DNA of 64,000 bases from Cellulophaga omnivescoria. Its GTDB lineage: Bacteria; Bacteroidota; Bacteroidia; Flavobacteriales; Flavobacteriaceae. Location of the stretch: contig NZ_MDDP01000043.1 in the NCBI RefSeq assembly GCF_001999725.1, positions 170,877-234,876 on the forward strand. The letters are read 5' to 3'. How positions within the stretch are numbered: the first letter of the stretch is position 1; each line of letters starts with the position of its first letter. The position numbers and the translations under genes were made by a program. Below are positions 16,365-24,727 of the stretch, piece by piece. Under the pieces are notes generated by a model, which worked only from the letters and a program-made list of their open reading frames with translations, was not told where the DNA came from and made no database searches.

Positions 16365-17474
16365 TTAATTAAGTAACTCTGCTATTTTATTCTCTAGATT
16401 TTCTCCTCTTAAATTTTTAGCAATTATAACTCCATTTTCATCTAAAATAAATGTAGACGGTATTGTGGTAACATTATATAGTTTAGCAACTTGTTGCACA
16501 TCTTTTTCATTGTAAACGTGGTACCATCCTAAACCATCTTCTTCAATTGCTTCTTTCCATTCATTTGCATTTCTGTCTAAAGAAACACCAATAATACTTA
16601 AACCTTTATCATAGTATTTATCGTAAACTTTTACCATATTAGGGTTTTCATTTCTACAAGGTTTACACCAAGCAGCCCAAAAATCTACTACAGTTACTTT
16701 TCCTAAAACATCTTTTAAAGCCAAAGGCTCTCCGTTTAAATTTGGAGCTGTAAACTCTGGAGCTTTTGCGCCAATTGAAGTAGCTTTGTTTTTATTTAAT
16801 ATTTCTATAATAGACTTAACTGAAGCAGTTTTTTTAACCTCGTCAGATAAAATATTAACAAGCTCGTTTATTTCTTCTTCATTTATTAAATTGTTTTGAA
16901 ACAATCTGTTAGTGATCATTCCAGAAATTACAGCATTAGGGTTTTCTTTTACAAAGTTAACTTCAAACTCTTTACCTTCTTCCTGTATTTCTTTAATTTC
17001 ATCTTGCAAAGCTTTTACAGTTGCTGTATCCCTAGCCATAGCAGCTTTTTGGTAATCTGCTTGTATAGATTGTACTTTTTCGCCAATTAACTTAGAGCCT
17101 TTTATAAAATCTGTAAACATATCATTTTGTGGTGTACCCGATATAGTAACGTTTCTAAGACTATCTTTATGAGCAGACATTTCTATTGTTCCTTGCTCGG
17201 GAAAAAACATCATATTACCTCTTATTTTATCTATAAAAACATAGTACGGATCTAAAGTAGCCGGTAATGGCGTGTTAAATACAAATTTGCCATCTTTTAC
17301 TGTAACGGTATCTATTTCTTTAACAGAATTATTTTCTCCTGCTGTTTTTAAAAACACTTGTGTACCATCTGCAACATCTCCTCTAAGGTTTCCGTTTAGT
17401 ACAAAAGAATCTGTTTTTTCTCCACAAGACACTGCTAAAACAGCAATAGTAAGTGTAACTAGTAATTTTTTCAT
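16365..17474 (-). CDS. TlpA-like thioredoxin lipoprotein with DUF4369 N-terminal domain
   Basis: A 369-residue lipoprotein (signal peptide ending VLAVSCG). Residues ~25-130 form a DUF4369-type beta domain (VLNGNLRGDVADGTQVFLKT), residues ~130-225 are helical, and ~230-369 form a thioredoxin fold with redox motif WAAWCKPCR (Cys270, Cys273) and the cis-Pro TIPSTF. This architecture is common in Bacteroidota and acts as a periplasmic thiol-disulfide reductase or in cytochrome maturation-like tasks. It is transcribed alone from a TACATTTG -7 element. Confidence 0.92.
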   Translation of the reverse strand: MKKLLVTLTIAVLAVSCGEKTDSFVLNGNLRGDVADGTQVFLKTAGENNSVKEIDTVTVKDGKFVFNTPLPATLDPYYVFIDKIRGNMMFFPEQGTIEMSAHKDSLRNVTISGTPQNDMFTDFIKGSKLIGEKVQSIQADYQKAAMARDTATVKALQDEIKEIQEEGKEFEVNFVKENPNAVISGMITNRLFQNNLINEEEINELVNILSDEVKKTASVKSIIEILNKNKATSIGAKAPEFTAPNLNGEPLALKDVLGKVTVVDFWAAWCKPCRNENPNMVKVYDKYYDKGLSIIGVSLDRNANEWKEAIEEDGLGWYHVYNEKDVQQVAKLYNVTTIPSTFILDENGVIIAKNLRGENLENKIAELLN

Positions 17475-17499
17475 TATAAGTTTTTATTATTATATGTTA

Positions 17500-17507
17500 C
17501 AAATGTA
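17500..17507 (-). promoter_or_regulatory. -7 element of the TlpA-like gene
   Basis: TACATTTG on the minus strand, 25 bp before the start codon, fits TAnnTTTG. Confidence 0.5.
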
Positions 17508-17524
17508 GGTAAACTAAAAGTGAT

Positions 17525-17561
17525 AAAAAAAGCCCTTAACATTTTGCATGGTAAGGACTTG
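17525..17561 (-). terminator. Terminator of the small beta-barrel gene
   Basis: Minus-strand stem GTCCTTA / TAAGGGC (one T-G wobble) with a 12-nt loop, followed by a run of T, 20 bp after the stop codon. Confidence 0.7.
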
Positions 17562-17580
17562 TTACTCTTTTGTTTAGTGT

Positions 17581-18096
17581 TTAAAACTTGTATCGTAAAC
17601 CTAGTGCTATGTCAAAATCAAAATTATCACTAAAATGTTTATAGCCAGTTAAACCAATTTCTGGTCTAATATCTAAAGATACTAGCAATGGAAAATCAAA
17701 ATTGTATTCAATACCAAGGTCACCAGCGGCAAAAATAAACAAGCCACCATCTGGCTCTCTAATATCCGAAGGATTATTTGGGTTTGCAATAGGTTCAAAA
17801 TCTACACTTCCAAAACCTGCACCTGCACCATAATACCAGTTAAAACCAGCGTCTATGGGTAGTACCCATTGGTGAATACCAGAAACTTTAAAGGCGTCAT
17901 AGTTTTTACTATCTCTCCAGCCTAAATTAGCTTCTAATCGTGTATATCTTGTTAAACTTTTTTGGTATGATAATTCTGCGCCAAATCCTTTACTATCTCC
18001 TAGTCTTAAGCCAGCGGTATGCTCTGCAATGTCTTGTGCACTTAGAGTGGCAGTTATCAAAAAAACAAAAAATGGAATTACTTTTAAGATTTTCAT
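17581..18096 (-). CDS. Small outer-membrane beta-barrel protein
   Basis: A 171-residue secreted protein: the signal peptide ends ATLSAQ, and amphipathic strands follow throughout (AGLRLGDSKGFGAELSYQKS, LGWRDSK, FNWYYGAGAGFG). It ends IALGLRYKF, a C-terminal Phe after a beta signal, as expected for insertion by BamA. It resembles OmpA/OmpX-size porin-like barrels of 8 strands found in flavobacteria. Function unknown. It is in the same orientation as the TlpA-like gene but is separated from it by its own terminator. Confidence 0.75.
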   Translation of the reverse strand: MKILKVIPFFVFLITATLSAQDIAEHTAGLRLGDSKGFGAELSYQKSLTRYTRLEANLGWRDSKNYDAFKVSGIHQWVLPIDAGFNWYYGAGAGFGSVDFEPIANPNNPSDIREPDGGLFIFAAGDLGIEYNFDFPLLVSLDIRPEIGLTGYKHFSDNFDFDIALGLRYKF

Positions 18097-18186
18097 AATA
18101 CTATATAATTTTGATGTAAAAATATGATGTTTAAATTACATTTAAGTGAATAAAAACTTATTTTAGTTCCCAAAAATTATACCAAA

Positions 18187-21093
18187 TTGACTACCAAATT
18201 GCTTAACTCACTAGAACAGAATTTAGAAGGAGATTTATTTGTAGATAAACTTTCTACTACTTTATATGCAACCGATGCATCTGTATACCGAAAAATGCCT
18301 TTGGCTGTAGCTTTACCCAAAACAACAGATGATCTTAAAAAATTAATTCGTTTTGCATCAGAAAATAATATTGGATTAATACCAAGAACAGCAGGTACAT
18401 CTTTAGCAGGGCAATGTGTGGGAGATGGTATTGTTGTAGATGTATCTAAACATTTTACTAAAATAATTAGCGTAGATAAAGATAAAAGACAAGTTACTGT
18501 ACAGCCGGGTGTTATTAGAGATGAGTTAAACCTTTTTTTAGAACCTTATGGTTTATTTTTTGGCCCAAATACATCTACATCTAATAGATGTATGATTGGT
18601 GGTATGGTTGGTAATAATTCTTCGGGAACAACATCTATACAATATGGCATTACCAGAGAGAAAACGGTATCCTTAAAAGCAATTTTGGCAGATGGCTCCG
18701 AAGCAAATTTTGGAAATATAAGTAAAGAAGAATTTCATAATAAAAGAGCAGAAAATACTTTTGAAGGAAAAATATACAATGCCATTTTTAAGGAACTAAG
18801 CGTTAAAGAAACACAGGAAGAAATTATAAAAGAATTCCCTAAACCGTCTATTCATAGAAGAAATACTGGTTATGCTGTAGATGAGTTGTTGCAAAATAAT
18901 GTGTTTGGTAAAAATGGTGTTTTTAATATGTGTAAATTGTTAAGCGGTAGTGAGGGTACACTTGCGTTTACCACGGAAATTACACTTAGTTTAGATCCTA
19001 TACCACCAAAATATTCTGCTATGGTTGTTACACACTACAATTCTTTAGAGGATTGTTTAGCAGATGTTGTACCGGTTATGGAGCACCAGTTACATTTGTG
19101 TGAAATGATGGATAAGGTTATTTTGGATTGTACCAAAAATAACCGTGCACAATTGGCTAATAGGTTTTTTGTAGAAGAAGATCCTGCCGCACTTTTAATG
19201 TTAGAACTAAAGGCAGAAACCAAAGCAGATTTAAATTACTTAATAGATAGTTTATTAAAAACAATTAAAAAATCTGGATTAAGTTATGCTAGTCCTATTT
19301 TATTTGGTGATGATATAAGAAAAGCAATAGAACTGCGTAAAGCAGGATTAGGACTTTTAGGTAATATGGTTGGAGATAAAAAGGCTGTAGCCTGTATAGA
19401 AGATACCGCTGTTGCCATAGAAGATTTAAAAGAATTTATTGCAGAGTTTTCTGTTATAATGAAAGGGTACAACCAAAGTGCTGTATATTATGCTCATGCC
19501 GGTGCGGGCGAGTTGCATTTACGCCCTATTTTAAATCTAAAAAAAGGTGAAGATGTAAAATTGTTTAGAGATATTACTACAGATGTAGCTAAATTAACTA
19601 AAAAATATAATGGCTCTTTTAGTGGTGAACACGGAGATGGCATTGTGCGTGCAGAGTTTATACCTTTAATGATAGGTGAAAAAAACTACCAACTGCTACG
19701 CAGAATAAAATCTTATTTTGATCCTAAGGGAATTTTTAATCCTGGTAAAATAGTAGATTCATACCCAATGGATGAATCTTTTAGATATGAAGTAAATCGT
19801 GAAGAACCAGAAATAGAAACGTTGCTAGATTTTTCTGAAAGCGAAGGCATACTTAAAGCAGCAGAAAAATGTAATGGTAGTGGTGATTGTAGAAAAACCG
19901 AAAAAGCTTCAGGTGCAATGTGCCCAAGTTACCACGTTACTAGAAATGAAAAGGATACTACTAGAGGTAGAGCAAATGCATTAAGAGAAATGCTTACCAA
20001 TACAGAACAAACCAATAAGTTTAACCAAAAAGAGCTTAAACAAGTTTTTGACCTTTGTTTAAGTTGTAAAGCTTGTTCTAGTGAGTGTCCTAGTAATGTA
20101 GATGTTGCTACTTTAAAAGCAGAACTTAGTTACCAATATCAAGAAGAAAACGGATATTCTTTTAGAAACAAACTGTTTGCTTACAATACAAAATACAATG
20201 CGCTGGGTAGTAAAATACCAAAAATTACCAATTTTATGTTTAATTCTTCCCTGTTTGGTGGAGTAATTAAAAATATTAGTGGTGTTGCTCCAGAACGTAG
20301 TTTACCAAATGTATATAAATTTAATTTTGATAAATATTTGGGACAAGTAAATACATCCGTTAAAAAGAATATAGGCCGTGTTGTTTTGTATATAGATGAG
20401 TTTACCAAATATTTAGATGTTAACTTAGGTATAGATGCTATACAAGTACTTACTAAACTAGGATACAGTGTAGAATTGTTTTATGCAGAGAGCGGTCGTA
20501 CATTTATATCTAAAGGTTTTTTAAAAGAAGCTAAAGAATTAGCATTAAAAAATGTAGTGCGTTTAAAAGAATATACAGATAAAGGTTTAGTTATTGTAGG
20601 TTTAGAACCATCTGCAATTTTAACGTTTAGAGATGAGTATAAAAAATTGGTTAGTGACAAAGATTTAGTGAATACAATAGCTAAAAATTCGTTTATAATT
20701 GAAGAGTTTTTGGCATCAGAAATAGAAAAAGGAAACATTTCTAAAAATCAGTTTACTAAAGAAACCAAAACGGTAAAAATACACAGCCATTGTCATCAAA
20801 AATCATTAAGCAACCAAAAAGTTACTTTTGATGTGTTAAATATTGTAGAAAATTATAAAGTATCTATAATAAGTTCTGGCTGTTGTGGTATGGCGGGCTC
20901 TTTTGGATATGAAAAAGAGCACTATAAAACTAGTATGGCTGTTGGTAATTTAAAATTGTTTCCGGCGGTAAAAAATAGTGATAAAGATGTAATTATTTCT
21001 GCAAATGGTACAAGTTGTAGACACCAAATATATGATGGTACAAAACGCAAAGCTTTACATCCAATTACAATTATAAAAGAAGCACTTGTTTAA
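18187..21093 (+). CDS. FAD-linked oxidase / iron-sulfur fusion protein (D-lactate dehydrogenase-like)
   Basis: A 968-residue fusion of GlcD-like and GlcF-like parts. Residues ~35-200 form the FAD-binding domain (PRTAGTSLAGQCVGDG; GGMVGNNSSGTTS) and ~230-510 the FAD-oxidase C-terminal domain with SGEHGDGIVR. A ferredoxin-like segment has CNGSGDC (from Cys562) and CLSCKACSSECP (from Cys624), and the end is a CCG domain with SSGCCGMAGSFGYE (Cys899-Cys900). Such proteins oxidise D-lactate or another 2-hydroxy acid and pass electrons to quinone. The start is TTG at 18187; the next ATG is 100 bases inside the domain. The exact hydroxy acid is not determinable. Confidence 0.88.
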   Translation: MTTKLLNSLEQNLEGDLFVDKLSTTLYATDASVYRKMPLAVALPKTTDDLKKLIRFASENNIGLIPRTAGTSLAGQCVGDGIVVDVSKHFTKIISVDKDKRQVTVQPGVIRDELNLFLEPYGLFFGPNTSTSNRCMIGGMVGNNSSGTTSIQYGITREKTVSLKAILADGSEANFGNISKEEFHNKRAENTFEGKIYNAIFKELSVKETQEEIIKEFPKPSIHRRNTGYAVDELLQNNVFGKNGVFNMCKLLSGSEGTLAFTTEITLSLDPIPPKYSAMVVTHYNSLEDCLADVVPVMEHQLHLCEMMDKVILDCTKNNRAQLANRFFVEEDPAALLMLELKAETKADLNYLIDSLLKTIKKSGLSYASPILFGDDIRKAIELRKAGLGLLGNMVGDKKAVACIEDTAVAIEDLKEFIAEFSVIMKGYNQSAVYYAHAGAGELHLRPILNLKKGEDVKLFRDITTDVAKLTKKYNGSFSGEHGDGIVRAEFIPLMIGEKNYQLLRRIKSYFDPKGIFNPGKIVDSYPMDESFRYEVNREEPEIETLLDFSESEGILKAAEKCNGSGDCRKTEKASGAMCPSYHVTRNEKDTTRGRANALREMLTNTEQTNKFNQKELKQVFDLCLSCKACSSECPSNVDVATLKAELSYQYQEENGYSFRNKLFAYNTKYNALGSKIPKITNFMFNSSLFGGVIKNISGVAPERSLPNVYKFNFDKYLGQVNTSVKKNIGRVVLYIDEFTKYLDVNLGIDAIQVLTKLGYSVELFYAESGRTFISKGFLKEAKELALKNVVRLKEYTDKGLVIVGLEPSAILTFRDEYKKLVSDKDLVNTIAKNSFIIEEFLASEIEKGNISKNQFTKETKTVKIHSHCHQKSLSNQKVTFDVLNIVENYKVSIISSGCCGMAGSFGYEKEHYKTSMAVGNLKLFPAVKNSDKDVIISANGTSCRHQIYDGTKRKALHPITIIKEALV

Positions 21094-21118
21094 TATCTAA
21101 GTGCTTCTAATTTTTTTT
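21079..21118 (+). terminator. Terminator overlapping the end of the FAD/FeS oxidase gene
   Basis: Stem GAAGCACTT (21079-21087, inside the last codons) pairs with AAGTGCTTC (21099-21107) and is followed by a long T-run. The stop codon is in the loop. The T-run reaches into the neighbouring convergent gene's last codons. Confidence 0.8.
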
Positions 21119-21980
21119 ATTCGGTAGCGTTACCTTCAGTTTTGTTTTTTTCAGGAGTAGTAGTGCTGGTTATAGAATTAATAAGCTGTTGCATATCCAT
21201 ATTTTTTATTTCTTCATCAGCAAAAAAAGGGGATAATTTATCATGGTTATATTGGTAAAGTTTCCATCTTTTAAAAGAGTATTCTAAGGCAGTTAAATTT
21301 TCTACCCAATCACCAGAATTTAGATACACACACCTTCCGTATTTGTTTTCTTTAAGTTCTTTTTTAGGTTGGTGTATATGTCCGCAGGCTACATAGTCGT
21401 ACCCTTTTTCTATTGCTAAATTTATAGCAGTTTCTTCAAAATTACTAATATACTTTACAGCACCTTTTACACTATTTTTTATCCGTTTAGATAAAGAGTA
21501 TTTCTCTCTTCCCATTTTTGTTAAACCCCAATTTAGAGCTCTATTTATAAGTATTAGCAAATCGTACCCTTTACCACCCAGCTTTGCTAACCATTTAGCA
21601 TTAGTAATAGATGCATCAAAAACATCGCCATGAAAAAACCAAGCTTTTTTACCATCCAAATCTAAAACTAGCTTATCTAAAATTTGTACATTACCCATAA
21701 TGGTACCGCTAAATTTACGTAACATTTCATCATGATTGCCAGTAATGTAGTAAACCTGTACACCTTTAGATGCCATACCAATAATCTTTTTTAAAACCTT
21801 CATGTGTGAAGACGGAAAGTAGCGTTTGCTAAACTGCCAAACGTCTACAATATCACCATTTAAAATTAAAATTTTGGGGTCAATACTATTTAAATAAATA
21901 AGTATTTCATCTGCATGGCAACCATAAGTGCCTAAGTGAACATCAGAAATTACAGCAACATCAATTTTTCTTTTCTTCAT
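21117..21980 (-). CDS. LpxH-like UDP-2,3-diacylglucosamine diphosphatase family metallophosphoesterase
   Basis: Calcineurin-like phosphoesterase. The motifs in order are DVHLG, NGDIVD, GNHDE, FFHGDVFD and GHIHQP, the full set of metal ligands of the family. It is 287 residues from the ATG at 21980, where MKKRKIDVAVIS begins; an in-frame ATG 18 bases upstream is possible. In flavobacteria this group substitutes for or resembles LpxH, which releases lipid X in lipid A synthesis. The C-terminal ~25 residues are polar, low-complexity and probably disordered. No operon partner is evident. Confidence 0.82.
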   Translation of the reverse strand: MKKRKIDVAVISDVHLGTYGCHADEILIYLNSIDPKILILNGDIVDVWQFSKRYFPSSHMKVLKKIIGMASKGVQVYYITGNHDEMLRKFSGTIMGNVQILDKLVLDLDGKKAWFFHGDVFDASITNAKWLAKLGGKGYDLLILINRALNWGLTKMGREKYSLSKRIKNSVKGAVKYISNFEETAINLAIEKGYDYVACGHIHQPKKELKENKYGRCVYLNSGDWVENLTALEYSFKRWKLYQYNHDKLSPFFADEEIKNMDMQQLINSITSTTTPEKNKTEGNATE

Positions 21981-22109
21981 CTTTACTAGTTTATACAAAC
22001 TAACCCTTTCAATATGAACTGAATATGAACAACTAATGAAAATTTTGTGATGATTGTGTTAAGTACACATTAAGGCTTGTGTAAATTTTATATTCTGATG
22101 CTTATAAAT

Positions 22110-22117
22110 TACCTTTG
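22110..22117 (+). promoter_or_regulatory. -7 element of the aroC promoter
   Basis: TACCTTTG, 31 bp before the aroC ATG, fits TAnnTTTG. Confidence 0.55.
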
Positions 22118-22147
22118 GGACTTATACATACCAATACAAAAAATTAG

Positions 22148-23209
22148 ATGGCAGGAAACACTTTTGGTAACCTTTTTAAGGTGGCTACCTTTGGAGAATC
22201 TCACGGAATAGCAATAGGCGGAGTTATAGATGGTTGTCCGTCTGGAATAGAATTAGACCTAGATGCAATACAAACAGAATTAAACAGAAGAAAACCTGGG
22301 CAATCTAAAATTGTTACTCAACGTAAGGAACCAGATACGGTAGAGTTTTTCTCGGGTATTTTTGAAGGTAAAACTACAGGCACACCAATTGGGTTTGCTA
22401 TTCGTAATACCAATCAAAAATCTCATGACTATTCGCATATAAAAGACTCTTACAGGCCATCTCATGCAGATTATGTTTACGATAAAAAATACGGTTTTAG
22501 AGATTACCGTGGCGGCGGACGTAGTTCTGCTCGTGAAACAGCAAGCAGAGTTGTGGCAGGTGCTATTGCAAAACAGTTTTTATCTAACATAAAAATAAAT
22601 GCTTTTGTATCTCAAGTAGGAGAATTAAAATTAAATAAAAACTATACAGAGTTAAATTTAGCAGATACAGAATTAAACCCAGTTCGTTGTCCAGATCAAG
22701 AAATGGCAGCTAAAATGGAATCTTATATAAAAGAGATAAAAAAAGAAGGTGATACTATTGGTGGCGTAATTACATGCGTAATACAAAATGTACCTATTGG
22801 CTTAGGAGAGCCTGCTTTTGATAAGTTACATGCAGAATTAGGTAAAGCTATGTTAAGCATAAATGCTGTAAAGGGTTTTGAATATGGTAGCGGTTTTAAT
22901 GGTGTAGCTATGAAAGGTAGTGCGCATAACGACCAATTTAATACAGATGGTACTACAAAAACTAATTTTAGTGGAGGTATACAAGGCGGTATTAGCAATG
23001 GTATGGATATTTATTTTAATGTTGCATTTAAACCAGTTGCAACAATTATACAACCTTACGAGACTATAGACAAAAATGGAGCAATAGTTAAAACCCAAGG
23101 TAAAGGTCGTCATGATCCTTGTGTTGTACCAAGAGCAGTACCAATTGTAGAGGCTATGGCTGCTTTAGTTTTGGCAGATTACACATTAATTCATAACAGT
23201 GCAAAGTAA
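22148..23209 (+). CDS. aroC: Chorismate synthase
   Basis: Last enzyme of the shikimate pathway; makes chorismate from EPSP with reduced FMN. The 353-residue length and all signatures fit: [14 protein letters not shown] at the N-terminus, [26 protein letters not shown], and the C-terminal [18 protein letters not shown]. The N-terminal His (GESHG) and the late His (GRHD) are the conserved catalytic pair. It is transcribed alone from a good -7 element, divergent from the LpxH-like gene. Confidence 0.98.
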   Translation: MAGNTFGNLFKVATFGESHGIAIGGVIDGCPSGIELDLDAIQTELNRRKPGQSKIVTQRKEPDTVEFFSGIFEGKTTGTPIGFAIRNTNQKSHDYSHIKDSYRPSHADYVYDKKYGFRDYRGGGRSSARETASRVVAGAIAKQFLSNIKINAFVSQVGELKLNKNYTELNLADTELNPVRCPDQEMAAKMESYIKEIKKEGDTIGGVITCVIQNVPIGLGEPAFDKLHAELGKAMLSINAVKGFEYGSGFNGVAMKGSAHNDQFNTDGTTKTNFSGGIQGGISNGMDIYFNVAFKPVATIIQPYETIDKNGAIVKTQGKGRHDPCVVPRAVPIVEAMAALVLADYTLIHNSAK

Positions 23210-23226
23210 TTTGTTAGCTGTTTAAG

Positions 23227-23275
23227 ATTGAATTATTTTTAATAATTAACTATTATAATTATTGATTCAATTTTA
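23227..23275 (+). terminator. Possible AT-rich terminator after aroC
   Basis: Outer arms ATTGAAT / ATTCAAT enclose an inner AATAATT / AATTATT stem, ending in TTTTATTT. It lies 18 bp after the aroC stop. The stem is AT-only, so strength is uncertain. Confidence 0.45.
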
Positions 23276-23333
23276 TTTGGAGCGTAACACTCCAAAATGG
23301 TATATTACTCACAAAAATTTATAAAAAAGAAGT

Positions 23334-24665
23334 ATGAAGAAATTGGAGCTGCACTGGCGGATTATGATTGGGATGGTTTTTGGTATCCTCTTTGGTTTTG
23401 GAATGGCACAACTAACTTGGGGAAAAGATTTTATAATGGACTGGATAGGACCATTTGGACAAATTTTTGTAAACCTCTTAAAATTAATTGCAGTACCTTT
23501 AATTTTAGCTTCATTAATTAAGGGAATTTCGGATTTAAAAGATATTTCTAAATTCAGAAATATAGGTTTTAGAACCATTGGTATTTATATGTTTACTACT
23601 GTTATAGCCATTACAATTGGTCTTGTTTTAGTAAATGTAATACAACCAGGAGAGGGTATATCTGAAGAAACCATTACAAAACTATCTAATACCTACGCTA
23701 ATGATGGTGACATACAAGGTAAAATAGCAGAGGCTACAAACCAGAAAGAACGCGGACCACTACAGTTTTTGGTAGATATGGTGCCTAGCAATGCGTTGGC
23801 TGCAATGAGCAACAATAAACTTATGTTGCAGGTTATATTCTTTACTATTTTTATGGGTATTTCTATGCTCTTAGTAGGAGAAAAAAGGTCTAAACCATTA
23901 AAAGATTTTTTTGACTCTTTAAATGATGTAATTTTAAAAATGGTAGATTTAATTATGCTTGCAGCTCCTTATGCTGTATTTGCATTATTAAGTCAAGTTG
24001 TTGTTACAGCAGATGATCCAGAAATTTTACAAAAATTATTATCGTACTCGGGAGTTGTAGTATTAGGTTTGTTATTAATGATAGCTTTTTACTGCTCTTT
24101 AGTATATTTTTATACAAAAAAGAATCCTATTTGGTTTTTAAAACAAATGAGTCCGGCTCAATTATTAGCATTTTCTACTAGTTCTAGTGCAGCAACGTTA
24201 CCTGTAACTATGGAGCGAGTAGAGGAGCACATTGGTGTAGATAAAGAGGTGTCTAGTTTTGTATTGCCTGTTGGAGCTACAATTAATATGGACGGTACAA
24301 GTTTATACCAAGCCGTTGCTGCTGTTTTTATAATGCAGGTGTTATGGCCAGAGGGATTAACTTTTGGTAACCAATTATCTATTGTGCTTACAGCACTACT
24401 AGCATCTATAGGTTCTGCAGCAGTACCTGGCGCTGGTATGGTTATGTTGGTTATAGTTTTAGAGGCAATTGGGTTTCCGGCAGATTTATATCCGGTGGCT
24501 CTTGCATTAATTTTTGCAGTAGACAGACCATTAGATATGTGTAGAACGGTTGTAAATGTAACGGGAGATGCTACAGTGTCTATGATAGTTGCTAAATCTG
24601 CAGGAAAATTGCATGACAATCCTAAACCTAAAAATTGGGATGATAATTATGATGAAGTAAAGTGA
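23334..24665 (+). CDS. Dicarboxylate/amino acid:cation symporter (GltP/DctA family)
   Basis: A 443-residue DAACS-family transporter that imports glutamate, aspartate or C4-dicarboxylates with Na+ or H+. Visible features are eight predicted membrane helices, the hairpin-1 serine-rich loop FSTSSSAATLPVT, the NMDGT motif in TM7 (VGATINMDGTSLYQ), and the C-terminal DRPLDMCRTVVNVTGD (TM8). The Arg in DMCRT sits where glutamate/aspartate carriers hold the substrate carboxylate, so acidic amino acids are slightly favoured over C4-dicarboxylates. It is a single gene ended by a bidirectional terminator. Confidence 0.93.
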   Translation: MKKLELHWRIMIGMVFGILFGFGMAQLTWGKDFIMDWIGPFGQIFVNLLKLIAVPLILASLIKGISDLKDISKFRNIGFRTIGIYMFTTVIAITIGLVLVNVIQPGEGISEETITKLSNTYANDGDIQGKIAEATNQKERGPLQFLVDMVPSNALAAMSNNKLMLQVIFFTIFMGISMLLVGEKRSKPLKDFFDSLNDVILKMVDLIMLAAPYAVFALLSQVVVTADDPEILQKLLSYSGVVVLGLLLMIAFYCSLVYFYTKKNPIWFLKQMSPAQLLAFSTSSSAATLPVTMERVEEHIGVDKEVSSFVLPVGATINMDGTSLYQAVAAVFIMQVLWPEGLTFGNQLSIVLTALLASIGSAAVPGAGMVMLVIVLEAIGFPADLYPVALALIFAVDRPLDMCRTVVNVTGDATVSMIVAKSAGKLHDNPKPKNWDDNYDEVK

Positions 24666-24689
24666 AAAAAAGCTTTTTAACTGATATTT

Positions 24690-24725
24690 AAACAGCATCA
24701 AACTTAATTGTTTGATGCTGTTTTT
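24690..24725. terminator. Bidirectional terminator
   Basis: Perfect stem AAACAGCATCAAAC / GTTTGATGCTGTTT with loop TTAATT between the symporter gene and the convergent MuiA-like gene. Confidence 0.88.
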
Positions 24726-24727
24726 AA

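Noticed and set aside
23297..23521. Small plus-strand frame overlapping the symporter start
   Set aside because: It is another frame of the symporter gene with no recognisable features.
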